Origin: Carnegiea gigantea
Taxonomy: Eukaryota > Streptophyta > Magnoliopsida > Caryophyllales > Cactaceae
Assembly: GCA_029747015.1 (NCBI GenBank)
Contig: JAKOGI010000351.1
Coordinates: 614,688 to 678,687 of the forward strand
DNA: 64,000 bases
Direction: 5' to 3'
Positions 12,061 through 21,932 of the stretch are shown piece by piece. Both the position numbers and the translations under genes were made by a program. The stretch's first letter is position 1. Every line of letters starts with the position of its first letter. The notes under the pieces were generated by a model. It saw only the letters and a list, made by a program, of their open reading frames with translations. It was not told the origin of the DNA and made no database searches.

Positions 12061-14549
12061 TCCTTGCTATAACAATCATCAATATCAAATATTTAACTAT
12101 ATATGCACTGTATTTTTGGTGCTTTTAGACTTGTGGACTCCTATTTTTTGAGCTTAAATTTAAATTGTTTTTGGTCCCACCTTTTGAATGCATTATATGG
12201 TTTTCCTCTTTTTTTTTAAAAAAAAAAAATTTTGGGGTTTGTTTTCGGGAGGAGTGTGAGGGTATGAAAAATAATGTCAGAAAGAGTAGGGGGCGCTGCT
12301 ATCTTATTTTTCAAATGGCCATTTCCAGATGCAAACAAGGAGACATAAATTATATATATCGGTTATACAAAGGATAATGTTATTCCTCATGGATATACAT
12401 TATGAAATAAAAATTCTCCTTATGACAATTGCATTTTTCTCAAAGGATACGTAATTTGACTTTAAACATGCCGGAACAATTTCTTGATGATTTATCGCCT
12501 AGCTACACTAGATGGTATCTATTTACTCAATACGGTTCTCTTTTTTATAAGAAAAATGAAAAAATCATTAATTACGAGAAATATAATATCTAAAATGAAT
12601 ATCTCACAGCAAGAATAAATTTAAAACATCACAATTATATTTCTAAAAAGCTAATGATAAATATGCTCTTCATAGATTCTAAACTCATAGCATTATTCTT
12701 ACCGTCAATCATATTCTTCAATGTTCATGCTTTTTTTCTCAAATATTGACGAGTTACAATATAACTTCATGTAGTAGGTATCTATTTGACGTATACATAA
12801 AAGGAAGATTTTCGTATTATAACCACATAAAATGTCCTCGTTAACTTATCCATTAATCAAATTAAATAGATCTAATTTGATGACATCCAAAAGTATGTAC
12901 TCCACAAGAAAATTACTCTCAAAATTTCCTTATCTACGATAAAACGCACAAAGGCGATAAGTCAAGCCCACGTTATGGCGAGCAGCCTCAATCACGCTAA
13001 AAGTTAAGAAAATAAACAATCAATTTCTCACAAAACGAAGAAAAAATTTATTGAAAAAAGATATAAGAATACTACCAAATACCTTGTAATTGAATAAAAT
13101 CCTAGGAGTATGAAAATTAAGGCCTACCACTAGCAATTATGTATGATGATAGCCTATTGTTGGGGTAGAAGGAGGCTAGATGGAGAGAATAGGATCCTTT
13201 CTTGAGAAAGGAGTACTTAATTTTCATCTTCAAAAGCCTGTAAATTTCAAGGGCAAGTTTAACCTTCTATCTCATAGGATGTAGTTGCGTAATGAAAATT
13301 ATTTGATGGAATTTTGTAGGAGGAAATTCGGCGGGATTTCGACGATTGGGAATGAATCCTAGAACAAGGCAATAGTACTATTACTCATGTATTCTTAAAG
13401 TGAACATAAATGATCATAAATTTAGACCTAGTAAACATTGGTCCAAGATCTGAAACTAAAATAGAACGACTTGGACTCATATTTGAGTTGAACTCGAAGT
13501 GAGGTAAATTGATTTTGATACAAACATCCGAAGTGACCCGACCAATAACCAAACCAACCTAAAACGTGGCTTTCACCTGAGTAACCACATTGTAAGACCA
13601 ACACTATTCAATCCTCACCTAAAATTGCCTTATCCGAGGACGCTTCGGATCCATACCCAACTCACTTGAATTCAAATTAACATAAGTCGAACTCAAGCAG
13701 ACTTATAACCTATTAGACCAATCGGACATTGATCCAACTTTCCTTGTATATCATTGTAACAATGTACTTTAGGAAAAGGTGATGGATTACATTGTCAAGG
13801 CTCGATTGAGAAATGAAAACGTACGGCTATTTACATTAAAATGTAGGCTAGTCTAACGAACATGGTATAGTTCAAGTGGCACCTAAGTTTGATATCTTTT
13901 ACTCATAACGTGTTACAGTTATTCTAAACAATCTATTGCATAATTAAATCTCTACAGGACCCAATTCGCAACCGACTTGAGATTGATCGGAGTCCTAACC
14001 CCACCCTCATAGAACCAAAGTTGGCCTGCTTTGACCTGAAATTGTCCCAAACCCAAATTTCATCCAAATTGAACCATTACCCTACCCAAATATGATTGAT
14101 GCGAAGTTCGTCCCACATGAGCCAAGACTCAATCATACCAACATCGAACGACTCATTCTCCTGGTCTTATAAGTTAAGAACGAATTTCACATATAACATT
14201 ATTCTCATAATCTCATTCTCACCCCTTATGTCCCATCCCCCCACTTGTGGCTAAATGTTGAAAATGAAGCCTCTAGATTTTTATATTGGGTGATGATAAA
14301 ATGTTCTGTCATAGAGGTGAGTAAGGTTCTCAGGCATCTTGGAATCTGATCAGAACCGACCAAACAGTTTCGATTCTAGTTCCTAAAAATGAGGAACCGG
14401 CCCAGTCAGTTCCAGTTCTCAAAAAATATCCAGAACTGATACCTGAAACCGGTTTAGAAAGAGAAAAATGAAGGATTTTTTTAATTATACTATTTAGGGG
14501 ATGAGACCCTCATGATTTCTTACCCAAAAAAAGATAAAGAAAATGACAA
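12061..14549. other. Intergenic DNA between GLK promoter and retroelement
   Basis: No ORF with coding character and no RNA gene is seen. A short stretch near 14310-14460 contains GAACCGG/CCGGTT-type motifs like those in the small hAT-like elements further right and may be an old fragment of one. The remainder is AT-rich sequence with no feature I can support. Confidence 0.5.
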
Positions 14550-14710
14550 CTAAAAGGTGATTTTACACAATTTACGATTGGTAATATCTTTTTATTATTC
14601 TATCATATCACTTTTTTTAAATTCAACATATAATAATATAATTTTCAAACCATGGCAAGACACTTTAGAAGTGTCTTCTTATAAGACATTTATAATTTTG
14701 CATTTCAAAA
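14550..14710. repeat. Dispersed repeat copy 2 (pair of 2440-2640)
   Basis: It shares the GATTTTACACAATTTA start and the paired AAGACACTT/AAGTGTCTT inverted motif with 2440-2640, in the same orientation. AAGACACTTTAGAAGTGTCTT can form a hairpin. The family is unknown and the boundaries are approximate. Confidence 0.45.
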
Positions 14711-15013
14711 ACTCCTACAAACAAGATGGCGAGATTGAGATATTTTAATTCTTACTATCTCTATTCCCCCCTCATGCATGTGGAACTCTCTCTTGCCAAA
14801 CATTATGCCACCTTTAGTCATTATCAAATTGGTGCAACCTTGTTCGGTTACTTTAAATATTAGTCTGTCTTAGATATAAAATCTTCTTACGGAAACTTAT
14901 CATGAAACAGCGATGTTATTGTAATACTGCAGAGTAAAGGTGAAAGCATAATTTGAAGGATTCAAAGTGAATACCTGTATCATCATAAATATATCTTTTT
15001 TTTATGAGCTAAC

Positions 15014-15832
15014 TGTAAACGCAAATTTCGAGGCTAAAATAAATTAGACAAGAAATTCAGCAACAAATTAAATTTTTGTATTGATGTAGTGTGTAGGTAC
15101 AATCTCTGAATTTAATACAATAAGAATGATCCTCTGATTCGATCTCCTAATGACTTGAGTACTCCGAGGGCTTGATACTTGATCTCGGTTGATGCAAATC
15201 AGCTGAAGAACTCTGAAGACGTTTCTTGGTTCTGATTTGCCAGTGACTGATTGTGATTTCTGAAGCTCTGCAAGTCTTGATCCTTCTCTCTTGGTAGCTG
15301 GATGCTCCTTGCTGTCCGAGCTCTGAATTCTGCAAATGCTGAGTGTTGAATATTGTTGGATAGATTAATCAATGCGAGGGCGAGGTTGCTTGATCTCGAT
15401 CGATAAATTGGATAAAGAACTCTGAAGTAGACTTCAATTTGAGGTTGCAGAAGATGTTGAGATAGCTGACTTTGATCCTTGTTGCTTGATAGTTGAATGT
15501 TGTCTGCAGTCTGAGCTCTGGAGCCTGTAGGATGTTGAATGTTGAGCTCCCCCTTTAAAATGAAGGGGGATGATCCCTATTTATAGGCTCTGCCGGTTAG
15601 GGTTAGAGCCGGGTTTTGGGTCTAGGCCCATTAATTATTTTTCTTATTTTTAAATAAAGACAATAATTACTAATTTCTGCATCATCGATGACACGTGGCG
15701 GCTTTTGATTGGCTGCACTTAATTTTAACCAAGCGGGTCCACCAAAGTCAACGTGAGACGTGGCACTTTATGGTTGGTCCATTTTTAACATGTGGCATCA
15801 TCTGATTCGTCATAGAATTTTTGCCTTCTACA
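15014..15832 (-). repeat. 3' LTR of gag-only element
   Basis: It is about 99 percent identical to 21933-22749 by eye. On the minus strand it starts TGTAGAAGG and ends GCGTTTACA, giving the standard TG...CA ends. A TATAAATA box is present at 15578-15585 (minus). One of the two G-boxes seen in the other LTR is altered here (ACGTCT instead of ACGTGT). Confidence 0.9.
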
Positions 15833-15846
15833 AATGCCCCCTCCAG
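15833..15846 (-). other. Polypurine tract
   Basis: On the minus strand CTGGAGGGGGCATT directly abuts the 3' LTR start. This is the expected plus-strand primer of the element and supports the minus orientation. Confidence 0.75.
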
Positions 15847-15924
15847 AGTCGGTCGCGCAATCATTTTTTTTTGAAGCGGCTGAATCTCGAACACTTAATT
15901 GATGCAAATGATCAAAGGTTTGAC

Positions 15925-16090
15925 GGGGTCTTTTTTTTTTTTTTTTTTTGCCCAGCATTTTTTTCTCTTGCCCGTATGGCTTCCCCTTTTTTTTTTTTTT
16001 GAGCCTTCTTTCTTTTTTTTTTGGCTTTTTTCTTTTTTTTTTTGGGGGGCACGTATGGCTTCCCTTTCTTTTTGCCCTTTTTTTTTTAGT
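15925..16090. repeat. Poly-T-rich low-complexity tract inside the element
   Basis: Runs of 9-20 T are separated by short segments such as GCCC and CGTATGGCTTCCC, the latter occurring twice. It lies between the PPT and the PPR fragment. It has no coding sense and probably expanded by slippage. Confidence 0.6.
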
Positions 16091-16269
16091 GATAATTCTT
16101 GAATTGATAAAATTCTATCAATAATTTCAGATAGAATTTATCTAGAACTCAGAGAGATAAAAACTTATCGACATTCGAATTGCAGTAGGAGTAGGAAGTT
16201 TCAATTGCCTACTACTATATATACTCATCTACAAGTGCCTTCAATTCACCCAATTTTTTTTTCTATATT

Positions 16270-16457
16270 CAGTACCGAACTCGAGGTATATTTTTTTCCT
16301 TTGCCTCCATACGACGCAACATCTGCGTCTCCTTAAAAATTGCTAATGCTTCATCTTCTCTTCTTGCACTTCCATAAGCATGGATGAATAAAGCATAGCT
16401 CACAACATTTGGTCTTCCGTAGTTCCTTAAGTTGATATTATGCAAGCATGGGGGCAC
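16270..16457 (-). pseudogene. Captured PPR-gene fragment
   Basis: About 30 codons on the minus strand read NVVSYALFIHAYGSARRE and continue through EDEALAIFKE. This matches the helix pattern of a pentatricopeptide repeat (plant organelle RNA-binding protein family), especially the ...VVSYALLI.AYG.ARRE.EAL..F.EM type. Sequence on both sides no longer reads as PPR. It sits in the interior of the gag-only retrotransposon in the same sense as gag. I infer a host exon fragment picked up by the element; it cannot make a functional PPR protein. Confidence 0.65.
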
Positions 16458-17054
16458 TGTTTTGTATATGCTTCAACCGATAGAACTCTGTAAAGTTACA
16501 ACTTTGAAGTAGAAAGAAGAAAGACCCACTTCAAATCCTGGTTGCTTAAACCCTTGAAGGGCAGTGCACTACTCGAATTTCATGAAAAATTGAGGCCCAA
16601 AATACCCACTTGCGAATCCGCACACCGTGAGGATGAGGCAGAAAACCAGAAAGGAGGCAGAATTTCTTTCTTTCTTTTTTTTTTTTTCCTTCACCTGCTT
16701 GGCAATTGCTTCTGGGCAGAACTTCAACAATCCCCAACAGGGGAGGAGAGAGAAAACAGGGAGCGGAGGAGAGAGAGAAGAGGGAGAACGAAGAGTCGTG
16801 CAGCTCCCTTTGTTTTTTTTTTTTATCAAATTGTTGTAAAATTACTCTAAATGTTGGTCCTGATGAGCCCAACACCTCATCGTAATTGGGCATGCTTTTT
16901 TTTGTTTTGTTGTGTGGTCGCCGTGCCCAGAACATTGCTTCGCCCCTTTTTTTTTTTGAATTCCCCCCTTTTCTTTTGGTATAATTAAACCAAGAACCAT
17001 TGGTTCATATTTGGTTTACTCTTTTTTTTTTTTTTCAGGAAGCTGCTGAATCAA
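16458..17054. other. Non-coding interior of gag-only element
   Basis: Purine-rich (AGGAGAGAGAG) and poly-T runs alternate. Long ORFs on both strands here are low-complexity (Lys/Arg- or Ser/Phe-rich) and show no domain. Possibly more captured or expanded sequence, but nothing recognisable. Confidence 0.5.
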
Positions 17055-17350
17055 CTTATATTTCTTTCTGCCAGCCACGACTCCCCTAATTAGATCGCGA
17101 AATGAGGTCGACTTCTAAGACGAGGAATCGTTTCTCCCCGTAGATTCGATTCTTCGCAGGCGACTCCCTCACTTAATCTAATTGGGGTCGACTTGAATCT
17201 CTTTCTTCCGGCCACGACTCCTCCGATTAGATCGCGAAGTGAGGTCGACTTCTAAGACGAGGAATCGTTTCTCCCCGTAAATTCGATTCTTCGCAGGCGA
17301 CTCCCTCACTTAATCTAATTGGGGTCGACTTGAATCTCCTTCTTCCAGCC
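17055..17350. repeat. 137-bp tandem repeat, about 2.1 copies
   Basis: Units containing GAGGTCGACTTCTAAGACG and AATCGTTTCTCCCCG recur with a period of 137 bp (GCCACGACTCC starts at 17074 and 17211). A third partial unit runs into CTTCCAGCCATGG. Copies differ at only a few positions, so the duplication is recent. Confidence 0.85.
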
Positions 17351-17560
17351 ATGGTGCATTTTCTGGATTCGTCATCCGATCCCAAGAAGCCAACTTTTAC
17401 CATCCTAGACAAAGAAGATGATCCAATTGAAGAAGGCGTGACGCTCCGTGTAGATATGCCAACACCCCTACCGTCCAGAGGTTCTTTACTCCATAACTAC
17501 CTTGCAGATTCTTCTTTCATTCCAGATTTTGCAAAGGCATGGATTTCTCCACTCAGATAG
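17351..17560 (+). CDS. Unknown 69-aa plus-strand ORF inside the element
   Basis: The ORF starts at an ATG immediately after the partial third 137-bp repeat and runs 69 codons. The composition is protein-like: acidic start (HFLDSSSDPKK), then EEGVTLRV, ADSSFIPDFAKAW and ISPLR. It resembles the N-terminal segments of plant mobile-domain/transposon-associated proteins from memory, but I cannot confirm that. It is antisense to gag, so it is either a second captured fragment or a relic of another element. The downstream part of any such gene is replaced by the 27-bp array. Confidence 0.35.
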   Translation: MVHFLDSSSDPKKPTFTILDKEDDPIEEGVTLRVDMPTPLPSRGSLLHNYLADSSFIPDFAKAWISPLR

Positions 17561-18400
17561 TGAAGACAGAACTTCTCCAGTTAGATAGCGAGGACACTAC
17601 TCATCCGCTCAAGCAACAAAGACATTCAGACAATGAAGGTGTGCCCTCTCCAATCAGATAGTCAGAACATGTTCTTCCAATCAGGAAGTGAAGGCTTGGC
17701 TCCTCTGTCCAGATAACAAAGGCTTGACTTATACGATCAGAGATGGAAGGCATTTAGATTCCTCTAATCAGGCAGCAGAGACTTGGCTTCTTCCATCAGA
17801 CAGCAAAAACGACTCTTCTGATCATAAAGAGAAGTCTTGACTTATTCGATTAAGCAGTAAATGTAACTATCACGATCAGAAAGTAACAGCTTGACTCCTT
17901 CGATCAGAAGATGAGGCATGACTTATCCAATCAGATAACATAGGTGACTCATCTGATCAGACAGTGCAGACATGGCCTCTTCTATCAGACAGCAAAGGCG
18001 CCTCTCCCGATCAGAAAACGAAGGCTTGGCTTATCTAATCAGACAGCGAAGGTGACTCATCCGATCAGACAGTGCAGACTTGGCCTCTTTTATCAGACAG
18101 CGAAGGCGACTCTTGTGATCAGAAAGAGAAGGCTTGACTCATTCGATCAGACAGTGAATGCAATTATCCCGATAAGAAAGCAACATCTTGGCTTGTTGAA
18201 TCAGACAGATAAGGCGACTCTTCTGATCAGAAAGAAAAGGCTTGGCTCATCCGATCAGACAACAAAGATGACTCATCCGATCAGACAGTGCAGACTCGAC
18301 CCTTTCGATAACACAGAAGCTCGACTCTTTCGGTCAGACAGGAAAGACATGATCCTTCCAATCAGACACCGAAAGCTTGACTTCGCAAATTGCCAGTGCC
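17561..18400. repeat. ATCAGACAGCGAAGG tandem array (27-bp unit, 54-bp dimer)
   Basis: About 30 degenerate units of the type CGATCAGACAGCGAAGGCGACTC follow each other. Alternating units differ (GACAGTGCAGAC versus GAAAGCGAAGGC), giving a higher-order period near 54 bp. The plus-strand ORF 17944-18408 is only this repeat in translation. The array fills the position where pol would be. Confidence 0.85.
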
Positions 18401-18549
18401 CGACTTGAAGGAAAAGACGACCAATTTTAAAGGAAGACACCTGTATCGCCAATGCGAAGGAGGATGCGATCTTACTTTTGTCCCCAACTTGAAGGCTTCT
18501 AAAAGTTTGCAACAATTTGGTAGCTGTTTGAAGTCCGTTTGTATGGTTT

Positions 18550-20150
18550 GAGAATGTGCTGAGTGACTTCCAGGTCAACACCTTCGATAAAATGACTTGA
18601 CAGTCTTTTACTTTGATGACTAAGAGTCTTGAACTCGATGACTTGGGAGTTCGTTTAGTGACTTGGGAGTCAATAAATTTGTTGACTTAGGAGTTTTAAA
18701 CTTTAGAGACTTGAGAGTCATCAAGTTTGATAACTCAGAGCTTAGAACTTTCTTGACTTTAGAGTCTGGAGCTTTGATGACTTGGTAGTCTTTTAATTTT
18801 GATGTCTTGAGAGACTTGAACTTTGATGACTTGAGAGTCAACTTCGTGAGTTGGGAGTCAATAATTTTGTTGACTTAGAAGTCCTGAAAAAAAACACTTT
18901 GAAGCCTTAAAAAAAATCGGCTTTGAAATCTATGAGATTTGATGACTTGGGAGCCTGCAAGGATTGACTTGGAAGTCAGAGAGTTTTATGACTTGGAGTC
19001 TTCGCGATTTGATGACTTAGAAATCTACTACATCCAGGACTTGAAGGCCCATAAGATTCATTTGAAAGTCTTCGATAACTCAAGAGTCAACAATTCTGTT
19101 TGACTTGTGAGTCTACAACTTAGATGACTTGAGAATTTTTAAACTTTATTTATTTGAGAGCTTATGTCGTTGATGACTTGAGAGTCTACCATGTTGATGA
19201 CTTGAGAGTCATAGAATTCACTTCAAAGTTTGTAATTTTGTTGACTTGATGGATTTTGGGTGACTTGGAAGTCTTTGAGTTTGACGGCTTGAGTATCCCG
19301 TGGGTGACTTGATAGTCTGTGCTGACTTGAAAGTCTAGAAGTTTGGATTTGAAAGTCTTAAGGATGACTCGAGAGTCAAAGCTATTGATGACTTGAGAGT
19401 CGTTGAATTCAATTGAACGCTTACAATTTTCTCGACTTGATAATCTTTAGGCGACTTGGAAGTCTTTGATTTTGATGACTTGATAGTCTTTTGCTTTGCT
19501 AACTAAGGACTCTGAAACTTTGACGACTTGGTAGTCTGTGGCATCAATGAGTTGAAGGCCTGTAAAGTTGACTTAAAAGTCTTTGATAACTTGAGAGTCA
19601 AGAATTTTGTTTGTAAGAGTTGGACGACTTGGGAGTCTTAAAAGTTTGACTTGGAAGTCCACGAGATTTGATGACTTTAGAGTCTGTCAAGCCGGACTTT
19701 GAAGTTTGACAGGATCGACTTCGAGTTCTCAGAATTTGATTGCTGAGCGTCTGTAGAAGCTTACCTGCAAGTCTTAGTGCTTCTCAACTCAAAAGCCCGT
19801 AAAGGCTGACTTAGGAGTCTTAGAGTTTGGTGACTTGGGAGTCTGCTAATATTGACTTTAAAGTCCGAGAGTTTTGCGACTTGGGAGTCTTTGACATTTT
19901 ATGACTTTGAATGCAGGATTTGCTTAAGAGTCCTGCATGGTTGACTTTAGAGTCAGAGAGCTCGATAACATAGGTGTTTCTAGAGGCTGACTTAGAAGTC
20001 TTAGAGTTTGGATGACTTGACAGTCTAACATGAGTGACCTGAGAGTCTTCGAGTCTCTACAAGGAGTGGCTTAAAAGTCTGTAAGTTCTTTGATGACTTA
20101 GAAGTCTATAGAGGTTGACTTGGAAGTCTGCTCTCTAAATGCCAATTTTA
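18550..20150. repeat. GATGACTTGAGAGTC tandem array, about 1.6 kb
   Basis: Units of roughly 30 bp are built around GACTTGAGAGTC or GACTTGGAAGTC, with spacers such as TTTGA or TTGATG. It is degenerate and irregular, ending about 50 bp before the gag stop codon. Each core is a short inverted repeat (GACT...AGTC). No protein coding is supported. Confidence 0.85.
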
Positions 20151-20196
20151 GGTCGCTCTCTTCCAAAACACTTTCTAATATGATCATAATGAATGA

Positions 20197-21852
20197 TCAA
20201 TCAGATTCTTCAGTGTCGTCTTCGTCTAATATGATTTTTCCTTCTTTTACAAGTTGCAGGACTTGTCTTTTGAATGCTTTGCACTTCTCTATTGGATGAC
20301 TGATGATCCTGTGATACTTGCAATATTTAGGATCATTAGTTCTTCCTATTTCTTCAGGACGACTTGACTCTGGGAGTTCTATAAGTCCTTTCTCCAGAAG
20401 TTTGTCAAGCATTTGTGGCACATCAGACTCAGAATAAGGACATTCTTTCTCTTCGGAGTCTCTGAGCGTGGAGTTTTTATTTCTTGACGATGCCACTGAT
20501 TCATCATCACTAAGTCGTCTTCCATAGTAGGTAATTGTAAGCTCCATATCATGAGCCCATGTTGCCAATTCTTGAAATGTTTTAGGCTTGTTCACTTGCA
20601 AAGCATAAAGCATATACCAATCCATCCCTTCGGCACACATCTCAACAGCCGAAAATTCAGATAAATTGTCTTTACACTTCAGAGAGAAAGTACGCCAGCG
20701 ATTAATATAATCGATGACTGGCTCTTTGTTCAATTGCCTTATGTTAGTCAACTCGGTTATGCTGACTACGCGGCGCGTGCTATAGAAGTGATTCAAGAAG
20801 TCACTTTCCATTTGCCCCCAGCTATCAATGGACTCCGAGGCAAGGTTTGTATACCAGTCAAATGCAGTTCCTTTAAGGGACCGCACGAACTGTTTCACCA
20901 ACCGATCTCCTTCAGTGCCCGCATTACTGCAAGTTTCAATGAAGTGAGCTATGTGCTGCTTGGGATTACCCTTGCCATTAAATTGGTTGAATTTGGGGGG
21001 TTGATAGCCATGAGGCATACAAAGTGCATCGATCCTCTTTGTATAAGGCTTTGTATACAAGTGACTATTGTGAGACTCTCCCAACTGAGCCTTGACTGCT
21101 TTAGCTATCAAATTTTGAATTTGCTCAACTGACATTAAGCTGAAGGATGAATCGTTCTTTGATTTGTGTACATCGTCAGACTCCTCGCTGTAATTAGACT
21201 CTTTGTCAGAATCTTCACTGCTCGAGCATTTGTTGAAAGCTTTAGACGTCCGCTTCCCCAGCTTCTTTGTCAAATCAGCAATCTGTTTGCTTTGACGCTT
21301 GATTTGAGCATCCTTTTTCGCATTTTCCTTTGAGAGTCTATCGAGGGTGGCCTTCATATATGCTAGTTGTTCCTCCAAGTTGACAGTCTCTGTCACCATG
21401 ACTGGCATGATAACAGTGTCAGAGGATTCGACTTCAGCCTGTGAGAAAACTGAATCTCTTGAAAATGTTGGTGAAGAATTGCTGCTACCATAATCATCAT
21501 CCTCCTCACTGATAGGTTGGAAGGCAGGATTGATGTAGGTTTGGAATTTTTCCAGTCCACTTGGTAGAGCTTTCTTTATGTTGAAGATAGCAAGAGTCTT
21601 TAGCTTCAAATTAGGAAGACAAGCAGTTTGATTGACTCCATCAGCAGGCAAGTTGAAGCCAAAGGTTTGAGTTTTGCGTGACTGCAAAATTGGAGCCACT
21701 GTTTGTTGCTTTAAGGTGATGGAGGCAGCAGCTTTGGTCATGCTCCTAGTCATCACCCTGGTGCTTCGATTGTTAGATGCAATACTAATCTTTGCAGATC
21801 CTTCAGATGTAGATTCGATAGTCTTCTTCTTCAAAGCATTCTTGGGGGCCAT
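20197..21852 (-). CDS. gag: Gag polyprotein of gag-only retrotransposon
   Basis: An uninterrupted 551-aa ORF. I chose the ATG at 21852 (MAPKNALKKK) because the frame upstream starts with a non-ATG codon. In order: basic N-terminus with RVMTRSMTKAAA (about 32-43), an acidic Ser-rich stretch, a coiled coil (about 158-205, EEQLAYMKATLDRLSKEN), a second Ser/Asp-rich linker (about 210-240), the capsid-like Retrotrans_gag domain (about 285-400, with GTAFDWYTNL and SWGQMESDFLNHFY), and a Cys/His cluster YCKYHRIISHPIEKC (about 507-521) in place of a standard CCHC knuckle. It ends with an acidic DEDDTEESD tail. Gag would form the virus-like particle. No protease or pol follows. The open frame without decay fits a recently mobile element. 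Confidence 0.9.
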   Translation of the reverse strand: MAPKNALKKKTIESTSEGSAKISIASNNRSTRVMTRSMTKAAASITLKQQTVAPILQSRKTQTFGFNLPADGVNQTACLPNLKLKTLAIFNIKKALPSGLEKFQTYINPAFQPISEEDDDYGSSNSSPTFSRDSVFSQAEVESSDTVIMPVMVTETVNLEEQLAYMKATLDRLSKENAKKDAQIKRQSKQIADLTKKLGKRTSKAFNKCSSSEDSDKESNYSEESDDVHKSKNDSSFSLMSVEQIQNLIAKAVKAQLGESHNSHLYTKPYTKRIDALCMPHGYQPPKFNQFNGKGNPKQHIAHFIETCSNAGTEGDRLVKQFVRSLKGTAFDWYTNLASESIDSWGQMESDFLNHFYSTRRVVSITELTNIRQLNKEPVIDYINRWRTFSLKCKDNLSEFSAVEMCAEGMDWYMLYALQVNKPKTFQELATWAHDMELTITYYGRRLSDDESVASSRNKNSTLRDSEEKECPYSESDVPQMLDKLLEKGLIELPESSRPEEIGRTNDPKYCKYHRIISHPIEKCKAFKRQVLQLVKEGKIILDEDDTEESD

Positions 21853-21910
21853 GATATCTTCAAAGGAGTGCAAATTTTGTATTTTGGAGAAAGAGATGAG
21901 AGGCAGAGAT

Positions 21911-21928
21911 GTCCCACCGGGCGTGCCA
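21911..21928 (-). other. Primer binding site (PBS)
   Basis: On the minus strand TGGCACGCCCGGTGGGAC begins 4 nt after the 5' LTR. TGG at the start pairs with the CCA of a tRNA 3' end. I do not assign the tRNA species with confidence. Confidence 0.7.
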
Positions 21929-21932
21929 AATT

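Noticed and set aside
16542..16935. ORFs on both strands in the purine/poly-T-rich part of the element
   Set aside because: Low-complexity Lys/Arg/Glu or Ser/Phe translation; nothing recognisable.
17561..18400. Regular repeat array resembling a CRISPR
   Set aside because: Units are contiguous and degenerate with no unique spacers, the genome is a plant, and no cas genes are present. It is a tandem array inside a retrotransposon.
17944..18408. 154-aa ORF
   Set aside because: It is simply the translated 27/54-bp repeat.
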